A stretch of 64,000 bases of DNA from Rhizobacter sp. Root404 (lineage in GTDB: Bacteria; Pseudomonadota; Gammaproteobacteria; Burkholderiales; Burkholderiaceae_C): assembly GCF_001425865.1 (NCBI RefSeq), contig NZ_LMDS01000005.1, positions 1,346,435 through 1,410,434 of the forward strand. The letters run 5' to 3'. Below, one piece after another: positions 8,508 to 17,219 of this stretch. The first letter of the stretch is position 1, and every line of letters begins with the position of its first letter. Position numbers and translations under genes: made by a program. The notes beneath the pieces were generated by a model that had not been told where the DNA came from, did no database searches, and saw only the letters and a list, made by a program, of their open reading frames with translations.

Positions 8508-9896
8508 TCAGATGATCTCGAAGTAGCGCTTCAGTTCCCAGTCGGTCACGCCGTCCAGCCACTGGCGCCACTCCCACTCGCGGGTGGCAGCGAAATGGTC
8601 GACGAAGTCGTCGCCGAACCAGTCCCGGGCCACGTCGGACTGCCTGAACACCTGCGTCGTCTCGATCAGCGTGCGCGGCGCGCGCGGGATGTCGTCCGCG
8701 CCCTGGTTGGTGCCGGTGATCGGCGGCTGGGTCAGCTTCAGGCCCTGCTCGACGCCGTGCAGCCCGGCCGCGATCACCGCGGCCATCGCGAGGTACGGGT
8801 TCACGTCGGCGCCGGGGCAGCGGGTCTCCAGGCGCGTGGCCTTCGGGCTGCCGGCGATCACGCGGAAACTCGCGGTGCGGTTGTCCATCCCCCAGGTCGG
8901 TTTGACCGGCGCCCAGAAGCCATCGACCAGGCGCTTGTAGCTGTTGATGGTCGGCCAGAACATCGGCGCCATCTCCATCAGGAAGCCGCACTGCCCCGCG
9001 AGGTAGCTCTCGAATAACTTGCTCATCTTGCGCGGCGATTTCGCATCGAAGAACAGGTTGGTCTTGCCATCCGACAGGCTCTGGTGGATGTGACCGGAGC
9101 AGCCTGGCAGCTGCTGGTTCCACTTCGCCATGAAGCTGGGCATCACGCCGAAGCGCGCGCCGATCTCCTTGGCGCCGGTCTTGAACAGGATCGCGCGATC
9201 GGCCTGCTCCAGTGCCTCGCCGAACGCGATCGCGACCTCGTACACGCCCGGCCCGGTCTCGGTGTGCAGCCCCTCGATCGGCACGCCGAACAGCGGCATC
9301 TCGTCCATCAGCGCCTTGAAGAACTCGCGCTTGTGGTTCATGCGCAGCAGCGAGTAGCCGAACATACCCGGCGTGATCGGCTCCGGGCCGACGCCCTGCT
9401 TGGCCGCCCAGCTCTGCGGCGTCTCGGCGAAGTTGAACCACTCGAATTCCATGCCCGCCATCGGCAGCACGCCGAGCTTCTCGGCGCGCTTGAGCACGCG
9501 CTTGAGCGTCTGGCGCGGGCAGATCGGCGACGGCTCGCCGGCCGGGGTCACGAAGTCGCCGAGGAAGAACGGCACGCCATCGTCCCACGGCACGTTGCGG
9601 AAGGTGTCGAGATCGAGCCGCGCGAGCGCGTCCGGAAAGCCGTGCTGCCAGCCGGTCAGCGTGGCGTTGTCGTAACAGTGGTCGTTGGCATCCCAGCCGA
9701 ACACCACGTCGCAGAAGCCGAAGCCGCCGTTCGGGTGCGGTTGCGCCGCGCCGAGGAACTTGTCGATGTGCAGGTACTTGCCGCGCAGGATGCCGTCGAT
9801 GTCGCTGACCGCGACCTTGACCTTGCCGGTGCCGGATTCGCGCACCGCCCTCAGCGCGGGATGCTCGGCCGAATTGTTCGCTCGCTTGTTCGCCAT
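8508..9896 (-). CDS. Glutamine-synthetase-like gamma-glutamyl-amine ligase (PuuA/GlnT type)
   Basis: This 462-residue GS-fold ligase has metal-binding glutamates in GMEFEWFN (E150, E152) and GVYEVAI, the His loop SGHIHQSL, and the substrate/ATP segment PTINSYKRLVDG with NRTASFR. The N-terminal beta-grasp SDIDGILRGKYL is typical of amine ligases rather than GlnA: in this family the ammonia site is remodelled for an organic amine. The enzyme would use ATP and glutamate to form a gamma-glutamyl amide, the entry step of the operon. It is the first gene of the operon, with AAGGG about 10 bases before the ATG. Substrate specificity is inferred from the neighbours, not visible. Confidence 0.88.
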   Translation of the reverse strand: MANKRANNSAEHPALRAVRESGTGKVKVAVSDIDGILRGKYLHIDKFLGAAQPHPNGGFGFCDVVFGWDANDHCYDNATLTGWQHGFPDALARLDLDTFRNVPWDDGVPFFLGDFVTPAGEPSPICPRQTLKRVLKRAEKLGVLPMAGMEFEWFNFAETPQSWAAKQGVGPEPITPGMFGYSLLRMNHKREFFKALMDEMPLFGVPIEGLHTETGPGVYEVAIAFGEALEQADRAILFKTGAKEIGARFGVMPSFMAKWNQQLPGCSGHIHQSLSDGKTNLFFDAKSPRKMSKLFESYLAGQCGFLMEMAPMFWPTINSYKRLVDGFWAPVKPTWGMDNRTASFRVIAGSPKATRLETRCPGADVNPYLAMAAVIAAGLHGVEQGLKLTQPPITGTNQGADDIPRAPRTLIETTQVFRQSDVARDWFGDDFVDHFAATREWEWRQWLDGVTDWELKRYFEII

Positions 9897-9941
9897 GGGC
9901 TGCCCTTTGATCGATCACACGATACTATTTGCGCTGCCTCG

Positions 9942-10115
9942 GTGCACACGCGCGCGCTGAGAGAAGGCAGCACGCTGAACAAGCAGCTCCGCCTGTGGCT
10001 GACCGACTACGCTCACCCGATCCCATTGCGGCAGTACGAAGCTGCGATGACCGGCTTGCGCGGCAAGTTGGTCGTGGGTCGCAAGCTGACGCGCGACGAG
10101 ATGAACCGGCGTTGA
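9942..10115 (+). CDS. Small hypothetical protein (57 aa)
   Basis: I do not recognise this short open frame with genome-like codon use. From the GTG at 9942 it encodes 57 residues; the C-terminal part, from LRLWLTDYAHPIPL to GRKLTRDEMNRR, is basic and looks like a folded or nucleic-acid-binding small protein. A purine-rich GAGAAGG at 9959-9965 precedes a CTG codon at 9975, so translation could instead start there and give about 46 residues. It is divergent from the GS-like gene and convergent with phnW, whose stop lies 8 bases away. It may be an artefact. Confidence 0.4.
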   Translation: MHTRALREGSTLNKQLRLWLTDYAHPIPLRQYEAAMTGLRGKLVVGRKLTRDEMNRR

Positions 10116-10122
10116 CGACCAT

Positions 10123-11226
10123 TCAACGCGCCCAGACCAGCGCGCGCATCGCGTCGGCCACCGCGTTCACCGCCTGCTGCATCTCGTTGCGCCCGATCGC
10201 GCCGATGCAGCCGACGCGGAAGGTCTCCACCTCCGTCAGTTTGCCCGGGTAGAGGATGAACCCGCGGCGCTTGGCCTCGGCATAGAACGCCTTGAAGTCG
10301 TAGCCGGCGACCGCCGGCGCATGGAAGGTGACGATGATCGGCGCCTGCAGCGCCGGCGCCAGGAAGGGCTTGAAACCGAGCCCCTTCATGCCCTCGATCA
10401 GCGTCGCGCAGTTGTCGGCATAGCGCGCCAGGCGGGCGGGCTGTCCGCCCTCCTCGTCGAACTGCTTCAGCGCCTCGCCCAGCGCCGCGACCACGTGCGT
10501 CGGCGGCGTGAAGCGCCACTGGCCGGTCTTCTCCATGTAGGCGTGCTGGTCGAACAGGTCCATCGCCAGCGAGTGCGAGTTGTTCTCGCAGGCCGCGAGG
10601 GCAGCCTTGCGGATGAACACGAAGCCCATGCCGGGCACGCCCTCCAGGCACTTGCCGCTGGCGGCGACGAGCGCGTCGAACGTGACGGCACGCGCGTCGA
10701 TCGGCAGCGCCGCGAACGAGCTCATCGCGTCGATGATCAGGCCCTTGCCGTGGCGCCGGCACACGTCGCTGACCGCCTGGAGCGGGTTGAGCACGCCGGT
10801 GCCGGTCTCGCAATGGATGAAGCCGACGTGGGTGATGCTGGGATCGGCGCGCAACTTCGCATCGAGCGCTTCCGCCGAGACGGCTTCGTCCTCGGGGTGC
10901 GCCATGATCGTCGTGCGCCGGCCCATCAGTGTGGCGACCTTGCCGAGCCGCTTGCAGTACGCACCGTTGTCCAGCACCAGCAGGTGGCCGTCGCGCGGCA
11001 CCAGCGTCGCGACCGCGGCTTCGACCGAGAACGTGCCGCTGCCCTGCAAGGGCACGACGACGTGCGAATCGGCGCCGTCGATGATTGCGATCAGCCGGCG
11101 GCGCAGCTCGGCGGTCATCGCGACGAAATCGGCGTCCCACGAGCCCCAGTCGCGCAGCATCGCGAGCTTGGTGCGCAGCGTGGTGGTCAAGGGGCCCGGG
11201 GTCAGCAGGATGGCATCACGGTCCAC
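10123..11226 (-). CDS. phnW: 2-aminoethylphosphonate:pyruvate aminotransferase
   Basis: This 367-residue class V PLP aminotransferase converts 2-AEP plus pyruvate to phosphonoacetaldehyde plus alanine. The opening LLTPGPLTTT, the cofactor-binding HCETGTGVLNP, D166 in LIIDAMSS and the PLP lysine K192 in ASGKCLEGVPG all fit PhnW. The length also fits. The start is a GTG at 11226 with AAGGAG about 9 bases upstream. It is the last gene of the minus-strand transporter operon and supplies the substrate for PhnY on the opposite arm. Confidence 0.95.
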   Translation of the reverse strand: MDRDAILLTPGPLTTTLRTKLAMLRDWGSWDADFVAMTAELRRRLIAIIDGADSHVVVPLQGSGTFSVEAAVATLVPRDGHLLVLDNGAYCKRLGKVATLMGRRTTIMAHPEDEAVSAEALDAKLRADPSITHVGFIHCETGTGVLNPLQAVSDVCRRHGKGLIIDAMSSFAALPIDARAVTFDALVAASGKCLEGVPGMGFVFIRKAALAACENNSHSLAMDLFDQHAYMEKTGQWRFTPPTHVVAALGEALKQFDEEGGQPARLARYADNCATLIEGMKGLGFKPFLAPALQAPIIVTFHAPAVAGYDFKAFYAEAKRRGFILYPGKLTEVETFRVGCIGAIGRNEMQQAVNAVADAMRALVWAR

Positions 11227-11248
11227 GGCGTCGTCTCCTTCCTTGTTG

Positions 11249-12970
11249 TCAGCGGCCGCCGCGCCAGGCCTGGGTCCGGCGGTTGACCCACCAGCCGAGC
11301 GCGATGAACAGCAGGGTCACCAGCGTCGAGCCGGCGGTGATCAGCACCGCGCAGGCGGCGGCGGCGCCGGCCTCGCCGGCCTCGTCGAGGTTGAGGATCG
11401 CGATCGACGCGACCTTGGTGCTCGGCGAATAGAGGAACACCACCGCCGAGATCGTCGTCATCGCGTTGATGAAGAAGTAGCGTGCGATGTCGAGCAGCGT
11501 CGGCGTGCAGATCGGCAGCGTGACGCGCCAGAAAGTCTTGAAGAACGGCACCTTCAGCGACGCCGAGACCGATTCGAACTCGGTGTCCAGCGCCTTCAGC
11601 GCCGTCACGGCCGTCAGGTGACCCGTCGTGTAGAAGTGGACGATCGTGCACAGCACCAGCAGCGGCAGCGTCTGGTACAGGCCGTTCAACGGGTTGCCCG
11701 GCAGGTTGAAAAAGAAGATGTAGCCCAGCCCGAGCACCAGCCCGGGCACAGCCATCGGCAGCATCGCGAGCAGCCGCACGACCGGGCGCAGTGCGTCCAT
11801 GCCGCGCGTCTTCTCCAGCATGTAGGCGCCGACGAAGACCAGGATCGTGCCGAAGAACGCCGTGCCGGCCGCGAGCTTCAGGCTGTTGACGAAGGCATCG
11901 CCGACCTCGGCGTCGACCAGCCCCATCGTGTAGTGGGTCAGCGTCGGCGCGAGGTTGTAGGGCCAGAAACTCGCGAACGACGCGAACACCGCCATGCCGA
12001 GCATCGCGAGCATCAGCGCGGCGATCAGCAGCGCGAAGACCAGCATCGCGATGTCGAAGCCTCGCGCCGGCTTCGGCCGGTACGGCACGGCGCGCGCCGA
12101 CAGCATCGCGGTCTGCTTGCGGCTGATGGTCCAGTCGACGACGAAGGTGAGCACTGCCGGCGTCAGCAGCAGCAGGCCGACGACCGCGCCGCGCTGGAAA
12201 TCCTGCTGGCCGATCACCAGCTTGAACACGTCGGTGGCGAGCATGTTGAAGTTGCCGCCGATCACCTTGGGGATGCCGAAGTCGGTCATCACCAGCGTGA
12301 AACTGACCAGCGCGGCCGAGATCAGCCCGTACTTCGCGCCCGGCAGCGTGATCGTGAAGAACTTGCGCCGCGTGCCGGTGCCCAGCGCGTCGGCCGCTTC
12401 GTACAGCCGCGCGTCGGCCAGCGACAGCGCCGTGACCAGGATCATCAGCGCGTGCGGGAACACCGCGAAGCACTCGGCCGCGACGACACCCGGCGCGCCG
12501 TAGATTTCGTTGAACCCGAACGCCTGGATGAAGCCGCGCACCAGACCCTGGTTGCCGAACCAGTAGATCAGCGACAGCGCAGACAGCAGCGAAGGCGCCA
12601 GCAGCGGCACCAGCGCGATCGTCCGCAGCGTGCCTTTCAGCGGAATGCAGCTGCGCGTCAACGCATACGCGAACGTGAAGGCCAGCGGCACCGTGATCGC
12701 GGTGACGAGCAGCGAGACCCAGACGCTGTTCCACAGCGAGGTCAGCAACGACGGTGTCGCCAGGTAGCTGGTGAAATTGACGAGGCCGACGAAGGCGCCC
12801 TGCGGGTCCTGCAGCGACTTGACCAGGATGCTCGCCAGCGGCAACGCCAGGAACACCACCAGCGCCAGCACGATTGCGAACAGCAGCGCGTGCGCGATGC
12901 GGTCTGTCCAGTGCGCGCGCTGGCGCAGCGCAGTGGTGCTGGGCGGCGACGGCAAGGCGACGGTGGACAT
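11249..12970 (-). CDS. 2-AEP ABC transporter permease (double-length, PhnU2-like)
   Basis: This 573-residue inner-membrane permease resembles FbpB-type proteins, in which two six-helix BPD-transport domains are fused. Many hydrophobic segments are visible. An EAA-like loop appears in each half, around RLYEAADALGTGTRRKFF and later around EFESVSASLKVPFFKTF. One such polypeptide can form the whole channel, so the single permease gene here is sufficient with the ATPase and binding protein next door. It lies 28 bases after the ATPase gene. Substrate is assigned from position between the binding-protein/ATPase genes and phnW. Confidence 0.9.
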   Translation of the reverse strand: MSTVALPSPPSTTALRQRAHWTDRIAHALLFAIVLALVVFLALPLASILVKSLQDPQGAFVGLVNFTSYLATPSLLTSLWNSVWVSLLVTAITVPLAFTFAYALTRSCIPLKGTLRTIALVPLLAPSLLSALSLIYWFGNQGLVRGFIQAFGFNEIYGAPGVVAAECFAVFPHALMILVTALSLADARLYEAADALGTGTRRKFFTITLPGAKYGLISAALVSFTLVMTDFGIPKVIGGNFNMLATDVFKLVIGQQDFQRGAVVGLLLLTPAVLTFVVDWTISRKQTAMLSARAVPYRPKPARGFDIAMLVFALLIAALMLAMLGMAVFASFASFWPYNLAPTLTHYTMGLVDAEVGDAFVNSLKLAAGTAFFGTILVFVGAYMLEKTRGMDALRPVVRLLAMLPMAVPGLVLGLGYIFFFNLPGNPLNGLYQTLPLLVLCTIVHFYTTGHLTAVTALKALDTEFESVSASLKVPFFKTFWRVTLPICTPTLLDIARYFFINAMTTISAVVFLYSPSTKVASIAILNLDEAGEAGAAAACAVLITAGSTLVTLLFIALGWWVNRRTQAWRGGR

Positions 12971-12998
12971 GAAGGCGGCAGCTCGGCGCGGCGGGGCG

Positions 12999-14057
12999 TC
13001 AGAAGAAGCGCATGCGCTCCGGCATCACCCGCAGCGGCAGCCGGCTGCCGACCTCGAGGCTCTGCTCGGCCAGGTAGTTCAAGGACAAGTAGACCGTCAA
13101 TGGTTGCGGCCCGATCTCGGCCGAGCGCACGCTGACATGGCAGTACGAGCCCAGGAACTCGATCTTCTCGATCGACGCCTCGAACACGTTGGCGTCCCCG
13201 GCCGCGATGGGGCGGGCGAGCACGTCCTCGGGGCGCAGGTAGACCTTGACGTCGCGCGCCGCGTCGGCGTCGAGCGTGCACTCGAAGCGGCTCGCGCCGA
13301 TCTGCAGCGCGCGCCCCGGGTGCAGTCGGCCGGGGAGCACGTTGATCTTGCCGACGAAATCGGCGACGAAGGGCGTGGCCGGGTCGCGGTAGACCTGCAT
13401 CGGCGTGCCGACCTGCTCGATCACGCCGTGGTTCATCACGACGATGCGGTCGGCTACCGACAACGCCTCCTCCTGGTCGTGCGTGACCATGATGGTGGTC
13501 ACGCCGAGCTGGTTCTGCAACGCCCGGATCTCCTGGCGCAGCCGCACCCGCTCCAGCGCATCGAGCGCCGACAGCGGCTCGTCGAGCAGCAGCAGCCCCG
13601 GCTTGGTGGCGAGCGCGCGTGCGAGCGCGATCCGCTGCTGCTGGCCGCCCGACAGCTGCGCCGGGTACTTCGGCCCGCTGCCGGGCAGGCCGACGAGCTT
13701 GAGCAGTTCCTCGACCCGCTTCGCGATCTCGGCCCGCGGCTGCCTGCGGTTGACCAGGCCATAGGCGACGTTGTCGGCCACCGTCAGGTTCGGGAACAGC
13801 GCGTACGACTGGAAGACGATGCCGTAGTCGCGCTGCGCCGGCGGCAGCACCGAGATGTCCCGGCCCGCCTGGACGATGCGGCCGGCCGTCTGCGTCTCGA
13901 GCCCCGCGATGATCCGCAGCAGCGTCGTCTTGCCGCAGCCCGAGGGACCGAGGAAGCAGACGAACTCGCCCTTCGCGATCGCGAGGTCGACGTCACGCAG
14001 CGCCTGGAACGAACCGAAGTTCTTCCGGATGCCCTCCAGGCGCAGGTACTCGCTCAT
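12999..14057 (-). CDS. 2-AEP ABC transporter ATP-binding protein (PhnT2-like)
   Basis: This 352-residue ATPase has Walker A GPSGCGKT (residues 37-44), Q-loop VFQSYALFPN, signature LSGGQQQR (135-142) and Walker B LLLLDE (155-160), with the switch His in VTHDQEE. A C-terminal TOBE-like beta domain (about 240-352) follows, as in CysA/PotA-type importers. ATG at 14057 lies 8 bases after the stop of the binding-protein gene. The open frame extends much further upstream, but only as a shadow of that gene. It energises uptake through the neighbouring fused permease. Confidence 0.93.
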   Translation of the reverse strand: MSEYLRLEGIRKNFGSFQALRDVDLAIAKGEFVCFLGPSGCGKTTLLRIIAGLETQTAGRIVQAGRDISVLPPAQRDYGIVFQSYALFPNLTVADNVAYGLVNRRQPRAEIAKRVEELLKLVGLPGSGPKYPAQLSGGQQQRIALARALATKPGLLLLDEPLSALDALERVRLRQEIRALQNQLGVTTIMVTHDQEEALSVADRIVVMNHGVIEQVGTPMQVYRDPATPFVADFVGKINVLPGRLHPGRALQIGASRFECTLDADAARDVKVYLRPEDVLARPIAAGDANVFEASIEKIEFLGSYCHVSVRSAEIGPQPLTVYLSLNYLAEQSLEVGSRLPLRVMPERMRFF

Positions 14058-14065
14058 CGAGCCGC

Positions 14066-15103
14066 TTACTTCTTCGGCTCGGACTTCGCGTCGTAGCGCT
14101 TGTTCCACTCGGCCAGCACCCGTTCGCGGTTCGACGCGGTGGTCGCGAAGTCCATCTTCACCAGGCGCTTCTCGTAGTCGGCCGGCACGTTCTTCAGCGG
14201 TTCGGCCACGCCCGGGACCGCGGTGATCGCAAAGTTCTTGCCATACAGCTTCATCGCGTCCTTGCTCGAGGCCCAGTCGGCGAGCTTCTTCGCGGCGTCG
14301 AGCTTCTTGGTGCCGGCGTGGATCGCGAACGCCTCCAGGTCCCAGCCGAGGCCTTCCTTCGGGAACACCAGGTCGATCGGCGCGCCCTTGGCCTTGTTGG
14401 TGTTGCCGCGGTACTCGAACGAGATGCCCATCACGTACTCGCCGGTGGCCGCCATGTTGCAGGGCTTGGAGCCCGAATGGGTGTACTGCGCGATGTTCTC
14501 GTGCAGCGCGTCCATGAACTTCCAGCCACCGCCCTTGCCGTTGTCGTCGCCCCAGAGCGTGAGCCAGGCCGACACGTCGAAGAAGCCGGTCCCCGACGAG
14601 GCCGGGTTCGGCATCACGATCTGGCCCTTGTAGATCGGCTTGGTCATGTCCTTCCAGGTCTCGGGCTTGGGCAGGCCCTTCTTCTGCGCCTCGACGGTGT
14701 TGAAGCAGACGGTCGCGCCCCACAGGTCCATGCCGAACCACGCCGGCGGGTTCTTCTTGTCGCGGTACTGGCTCATGATCGCGTCGAGATTCAGCGGCGC
14801 GTACGGGATCAGCATCTTGTTCGTGTCCAGCAGCGCCAGGCTCGACGCCGCCACGCCCATCACCACGTCGGCCTGCGGATTGGCCTTCTCGGCCAGCAGC
14901 TTCGCGGTGATCACGCCGGTCGAGTCGCGCACCCACTTGATCTCGATGTCGGGGTTCACCTTGGTGAACCCGGCCTCGTAGGCTTTCAACTGGTCGGTTT
15001 CGAGCGCGGTGTAGACCGTGAGTTGCGTCTTCTGCGCGAACGCGCCGGTGCCGGCGAGCAGCGCCAGCGCAGCGAGCACCGGCTTGATGGAACCCAGATT
15101 CAT
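14066..15103 (-). CDS. 2-AEP ABC transporter periplasmic binding protein (PhnS2-like)
   Basis: This 345-residue extracellular binding protein is of the iron/AEP (Fbp-like) class. A signal peptide covers about residues 1-23 (hydrophobic core AALALLAGTGAFA). The mature part opens with LTVYTALETDQ and contains WVRDSTGVITAKL and PNPASSGTGFFDV, which form the ligand cleft in this class. ATG at 15103 is chosen because AGGAG lies 7 bases upstream; the open frame continues to 15217 without such a site. It is the first gene of the minus operon and reads away from phnR across a 179-base regulatory region. Confidence 0.92.
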   Translation of the reverse strand: MNLGSIKPVLAALALLAGTGAFAQKTQLTVYTALETDQLKAYEAGFTKVNPDIEIKWVRDSTGVITAKLLAEKANPQADVVMGVAASSLALLDTNKMLIPYAPLNLDAIMSQYRDKKNPPAWFGMDLWGATVCFNTVEAQKKGLPKPETWKDMTKPIYKGQIVMPNPASSGTGFFDVSAWLTLWGDDNGKGGGWKFMDALHENIAQYTHSGSKPCNMAATGEYVMGISFEYRGNTNKAKGAPIDLVFPKEGLGWDLEAFAIHAGTKKLDAAKKLADWASSKDAMKLYGKNFAITAVPGVAEPLKNVPADYEKRLVKMDFATTASNRERVLAEWNKRYDAKSEPKK

Positions 15104-15198
15104 GCGGAACTCCTGACGAAGAGGAAGCGTGGATGAAGCGAACCGGTTTGCAAGCCGCGTGCCCGTCGAGAGGGACGACCCCACGATGCTGGCAGGGC

Positions 15199-15228
15199 AG
15201 TCTAGGGGGGCACTCAAACCGTCGTCAA
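15199..15228 (-). promoter_or_regulatory. Possible promoter of the phn transporter operon
   Basis: On the minus strand a -35-like TTGACG (15228-15223) and a -10-like TAGACT (15204-15199) are 18 bases apart, about 100 bases before the binding-protein start. The -35 box touches the left arm of the palindrome at 15228-15260, so a bound regulator could block it. The match to consensus is partial. Confidence 0.35.
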
Positions 15229-15260
15229 CTGTTTCCTGAAAATTGTTGACAATAAACAGT
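15228..15260. promoter_or_regulatory. Nested palindrome, probable PhnR operator
   Basis: Outer arms ACTGTTT (15228-15234) and AAACAGT (15254-15260) are perfect inverse complements. Within them lies ATTGT-TG-ACAAT (15242-15253), which resembles the ATTGTNNACAAT sites used by FCD-type GntR regulators. A perfect TTGACA (15246-15251) overlaps the inner palindrome and is 17 bases from TCTACT (15269-15274), a candidate phnR promoter with almost no leader. The position between the two divergent arms suits autoregulation and control of both. Confidence 0.6.
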
Positions 15261-15282
15261 CACTGTCATCTACTCGTCATCC

Positions 15283-16002
15283 ATGAGCACTACCGTCGTG
15301 CCCCATCCGACCATCACGCTGCTGCAAACGAGTTCCCTCACGAGCGTCGTGCAAGGCGAGCTCGAGCGAATGATCCTGTCCGGCGAACTGGCCCCCGGCG
15401 CCAAGCTGACCGAGATGGCCCTGGCCGCGCGCCTGGGCGTCTCGCGCGGGCCGCTGCGCGAGGCGTTCCGCATGCTCGAGGAAGCCGGTCTGGTGCGCAC
15501 CGAAAAGAACCGCGGCGTCTTCGTGCGCGACATCCCGATCCACGAAGCGGTCGAGATCTTCGACTTGCGCGCCGCGATGGACGAACTGGTCGGCCGCCGC
15601 CTCGCCGAGAACATCAGCCCGGTGCAGCTGAAGGAAGTTCGCGGCCTGGTCGACCAGATGGAGCAGGCGGTCAAGTCCAAGGACGCGTACCACTACCACC
15701 TGCTGAACCTGAAATTCCACGACCGCCTGGTCGAACTGGCGGGCAACAGCAAGCTGACCGCGATCTACCGCAAGCTGATCAAGGAGCTGAGCCTGTTCCG
15801 CCGCCTGAACCTGGCCGACGGCTGGTTGATGCCGATCTCCGCCAGCGAGCACCGGCAGATCGTCAAGGCGATCGCCTCGGGCGATGCCGAGGCGGCCGGC
15901 CGCGCGATGTTCGACCACGTGATCGAAAGCAAGGAACGCACGATCAAGAACAACCTGCGCCAGCAGCAGCATGCGCGCGCGCTGGAGAAAGCCCCCTCAT
16001 GA
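15283..16002 (+). CDS. phnR: GntR/FCD-family regulator of phosphonate use
   Basis: This 239-residue regulator has an N-terminal winged helix (about residues 25-82) with the recognition region LAARLGVSRGPLREAFRML and wing GLVRTEKNRGVFV. The C-terminal FCD ligand-binding helical domain (about 90-225) has metal-site histidines such as H132-H134 and SEHRQIV. It heads the plus-strand phn arm and overlaps phnA by four bases (ATGA), which matches the regulator found in Burkholderia 2-AEP clusters. It probably binds the palindrome at 15228-15260 and responds to 2-AEP or a pathway intermediate; the effector is inferred. Confidence 0.88.
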   Translation: MSTTVVPHPTITLLQTSSLTSVVQGELERMILSGELAPGAKLTEMALAARLGVSRGPLREAFRMLEEAGLVRTEKNRGVFVRDIPIHEAVEIFDLRAAMDELVGRRLAENISPVQLKEVRGLVDQMEQAVKSKDAYHYHLLNLKFHDRLVELAGNSKLTAIYRKLIKELSLFRRLNLADGWLMPISASEHRQIVKAIASGDAEAAGRAMFDHVIESKERTIKNNLRQQQHARALEKAPS

Positions 16003-17219
16003 TCCTCAACGTCAACAACCGAAACTACGCCACGCCGAAGCATCCGACCGTCGTCGTCTGCGTCGACGGCTGCGAGCCCGATTACCTGGCCCAGGCAGTG
16101 GCGCACGGCCGCATGCCGTGGTTGAAGCGCGTGCTCGCCGAAGGCACCGCGCTGATCGCCGATTGCGTGATCCCGAGCTTCACGAACCCGAACAACCTGT
16201 CGATCGTGACCGGCGCCCCTCCTTCGGTGCACGGCATCTGCGGCAACTACCTGTACGACGTCGCGACCGACACCGAGGTCATGATGAACGACCCGAAGTG
16301 GCTGCGCGCGCCGACGCTGCTGGCCACGCTGGCCGAGGCCGGCGCGTCGGTGGCGGTCGTCACCGCGAAGGACAAGCTGCGCAAGCTGCTCGGCCACCAG
16401 ATGACCGGCATCTGCTTCTCGGCGGAGAAAGCCGACGAGGTCGCGCTGGCCGAGCACGGCATCGCGGACGTGCTCGGGCTGGTCGGCAAGCCGGTGCCGT
16501 CGGTTTACAGCGCGGACCTGTCGGAGTTCGTGTTCGCCGCGGGCGTGAAGCTGATGCAGCAGGCGAAGCGGCCGGACGTGATGTACCTCTCGACCACCGA
16601 CTACGTGCAGCACAAGCACGCGCCCGGCACCGACGGCGCGGACGCGTTCTACGCGATGATGGATTCGTACCTCGGCCAGCTCGACGCGCTCGGCTGCGTG
16701 ATCGCGCTGACCGCGGACCACGGCATGAACGCGAAGACCGCGATGGACGCGCAGCCAGACGTGATCTATCTGCAGGACGTGCTCGACGGCTGGCTCGGCG
16801 CCTCGAAGGCGCGCGTGATCCTGCCGATCACCGACCCGTACGTGGTTCACCACGGTGCGCTCGGCTCCTTCGCGACGGTGTACCTCCCCGCAGGCGTCGA
16901 TCAAGCGCCGCTGGTGAAGCGGCTGGCCGCCCAGCGCGGCATCGAATCGGTGCTGACCCGCGCCGAGGCGGCCGAGCGCTTCGAGCTGCCGGCCGATCGC
17001 ATCGGCGACATCGTCGTCGTCTCCGAACGCTCCACCGTCATCGGCACCGCGGCGGCGCGCCACGACCTCAGTGCGCTCGACGCACCGCTGCGCTCGCACG
17101 GCGGCGTGTCCGAGCAACGCGTTCCTCTCATCCTGAACCGCAAGATCGACGGACTGGACATGAACCACCGCTGGCGCAACTTCGACGCCTTCGATCTCGC
17201 ACTCAACCACGCGCAATGA
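15999..17219 (+). CDS. phnA: Phosphonoacetate hydrolase
   Basis: This 406-residue alkaline-phosphatase-superfamily enzyme cleaves the C-P bond of phosphonoacetate to acetate and phosphate. The two-zinc site is complete: D23 (CVDGCEPDYL), nucleophile T62 (PSFTNPNNLS), D201 and H205 (TTDYVQHKHAPG), D240 and H241 (TADHGMN), and H367 (LRSHGGVSEQ). The start ATG at 15999 overlaps the phnR stop by four bases; the open frame further upstream is only a shadow of phnR. It acts after PhnY in the pathway. Confidence 0.95.
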   Translation: MILNVNNRNYATPKHPTVVVCVDGCEPDYLAQAVAHGRMPWLKRVLAEGTALIADCVIPSFTNPNNLSIVTGAPPSVHGICGNYLYDVATDTEVMMNDPKWLRAPTLLATLAEAGASVAVVTAKDKLRKLLGHQMTGICFSAEKADEVALAEHGIADVLGLVGKPVPSVYSADLSEFVFAAGVKLMQQAKRPDVMYLSTTDYVQHKHAPGTDGADAFYAMMDSYLGQLDALGCVIALTADHGMNAKTAMDAQPDVIYLQDVLDGWLGASKARVILPITDPYVVHHGALGSFATVYLPAGVDQAPLVKRLAAQRGIESVLTRAEAAERFELPADRIGDIVVVSERSTVIGTAAARHDLSALDAPLRSHGGVSEQRVPLILNRKIDGLDMNHRWRNFDAFDLALNHAQ

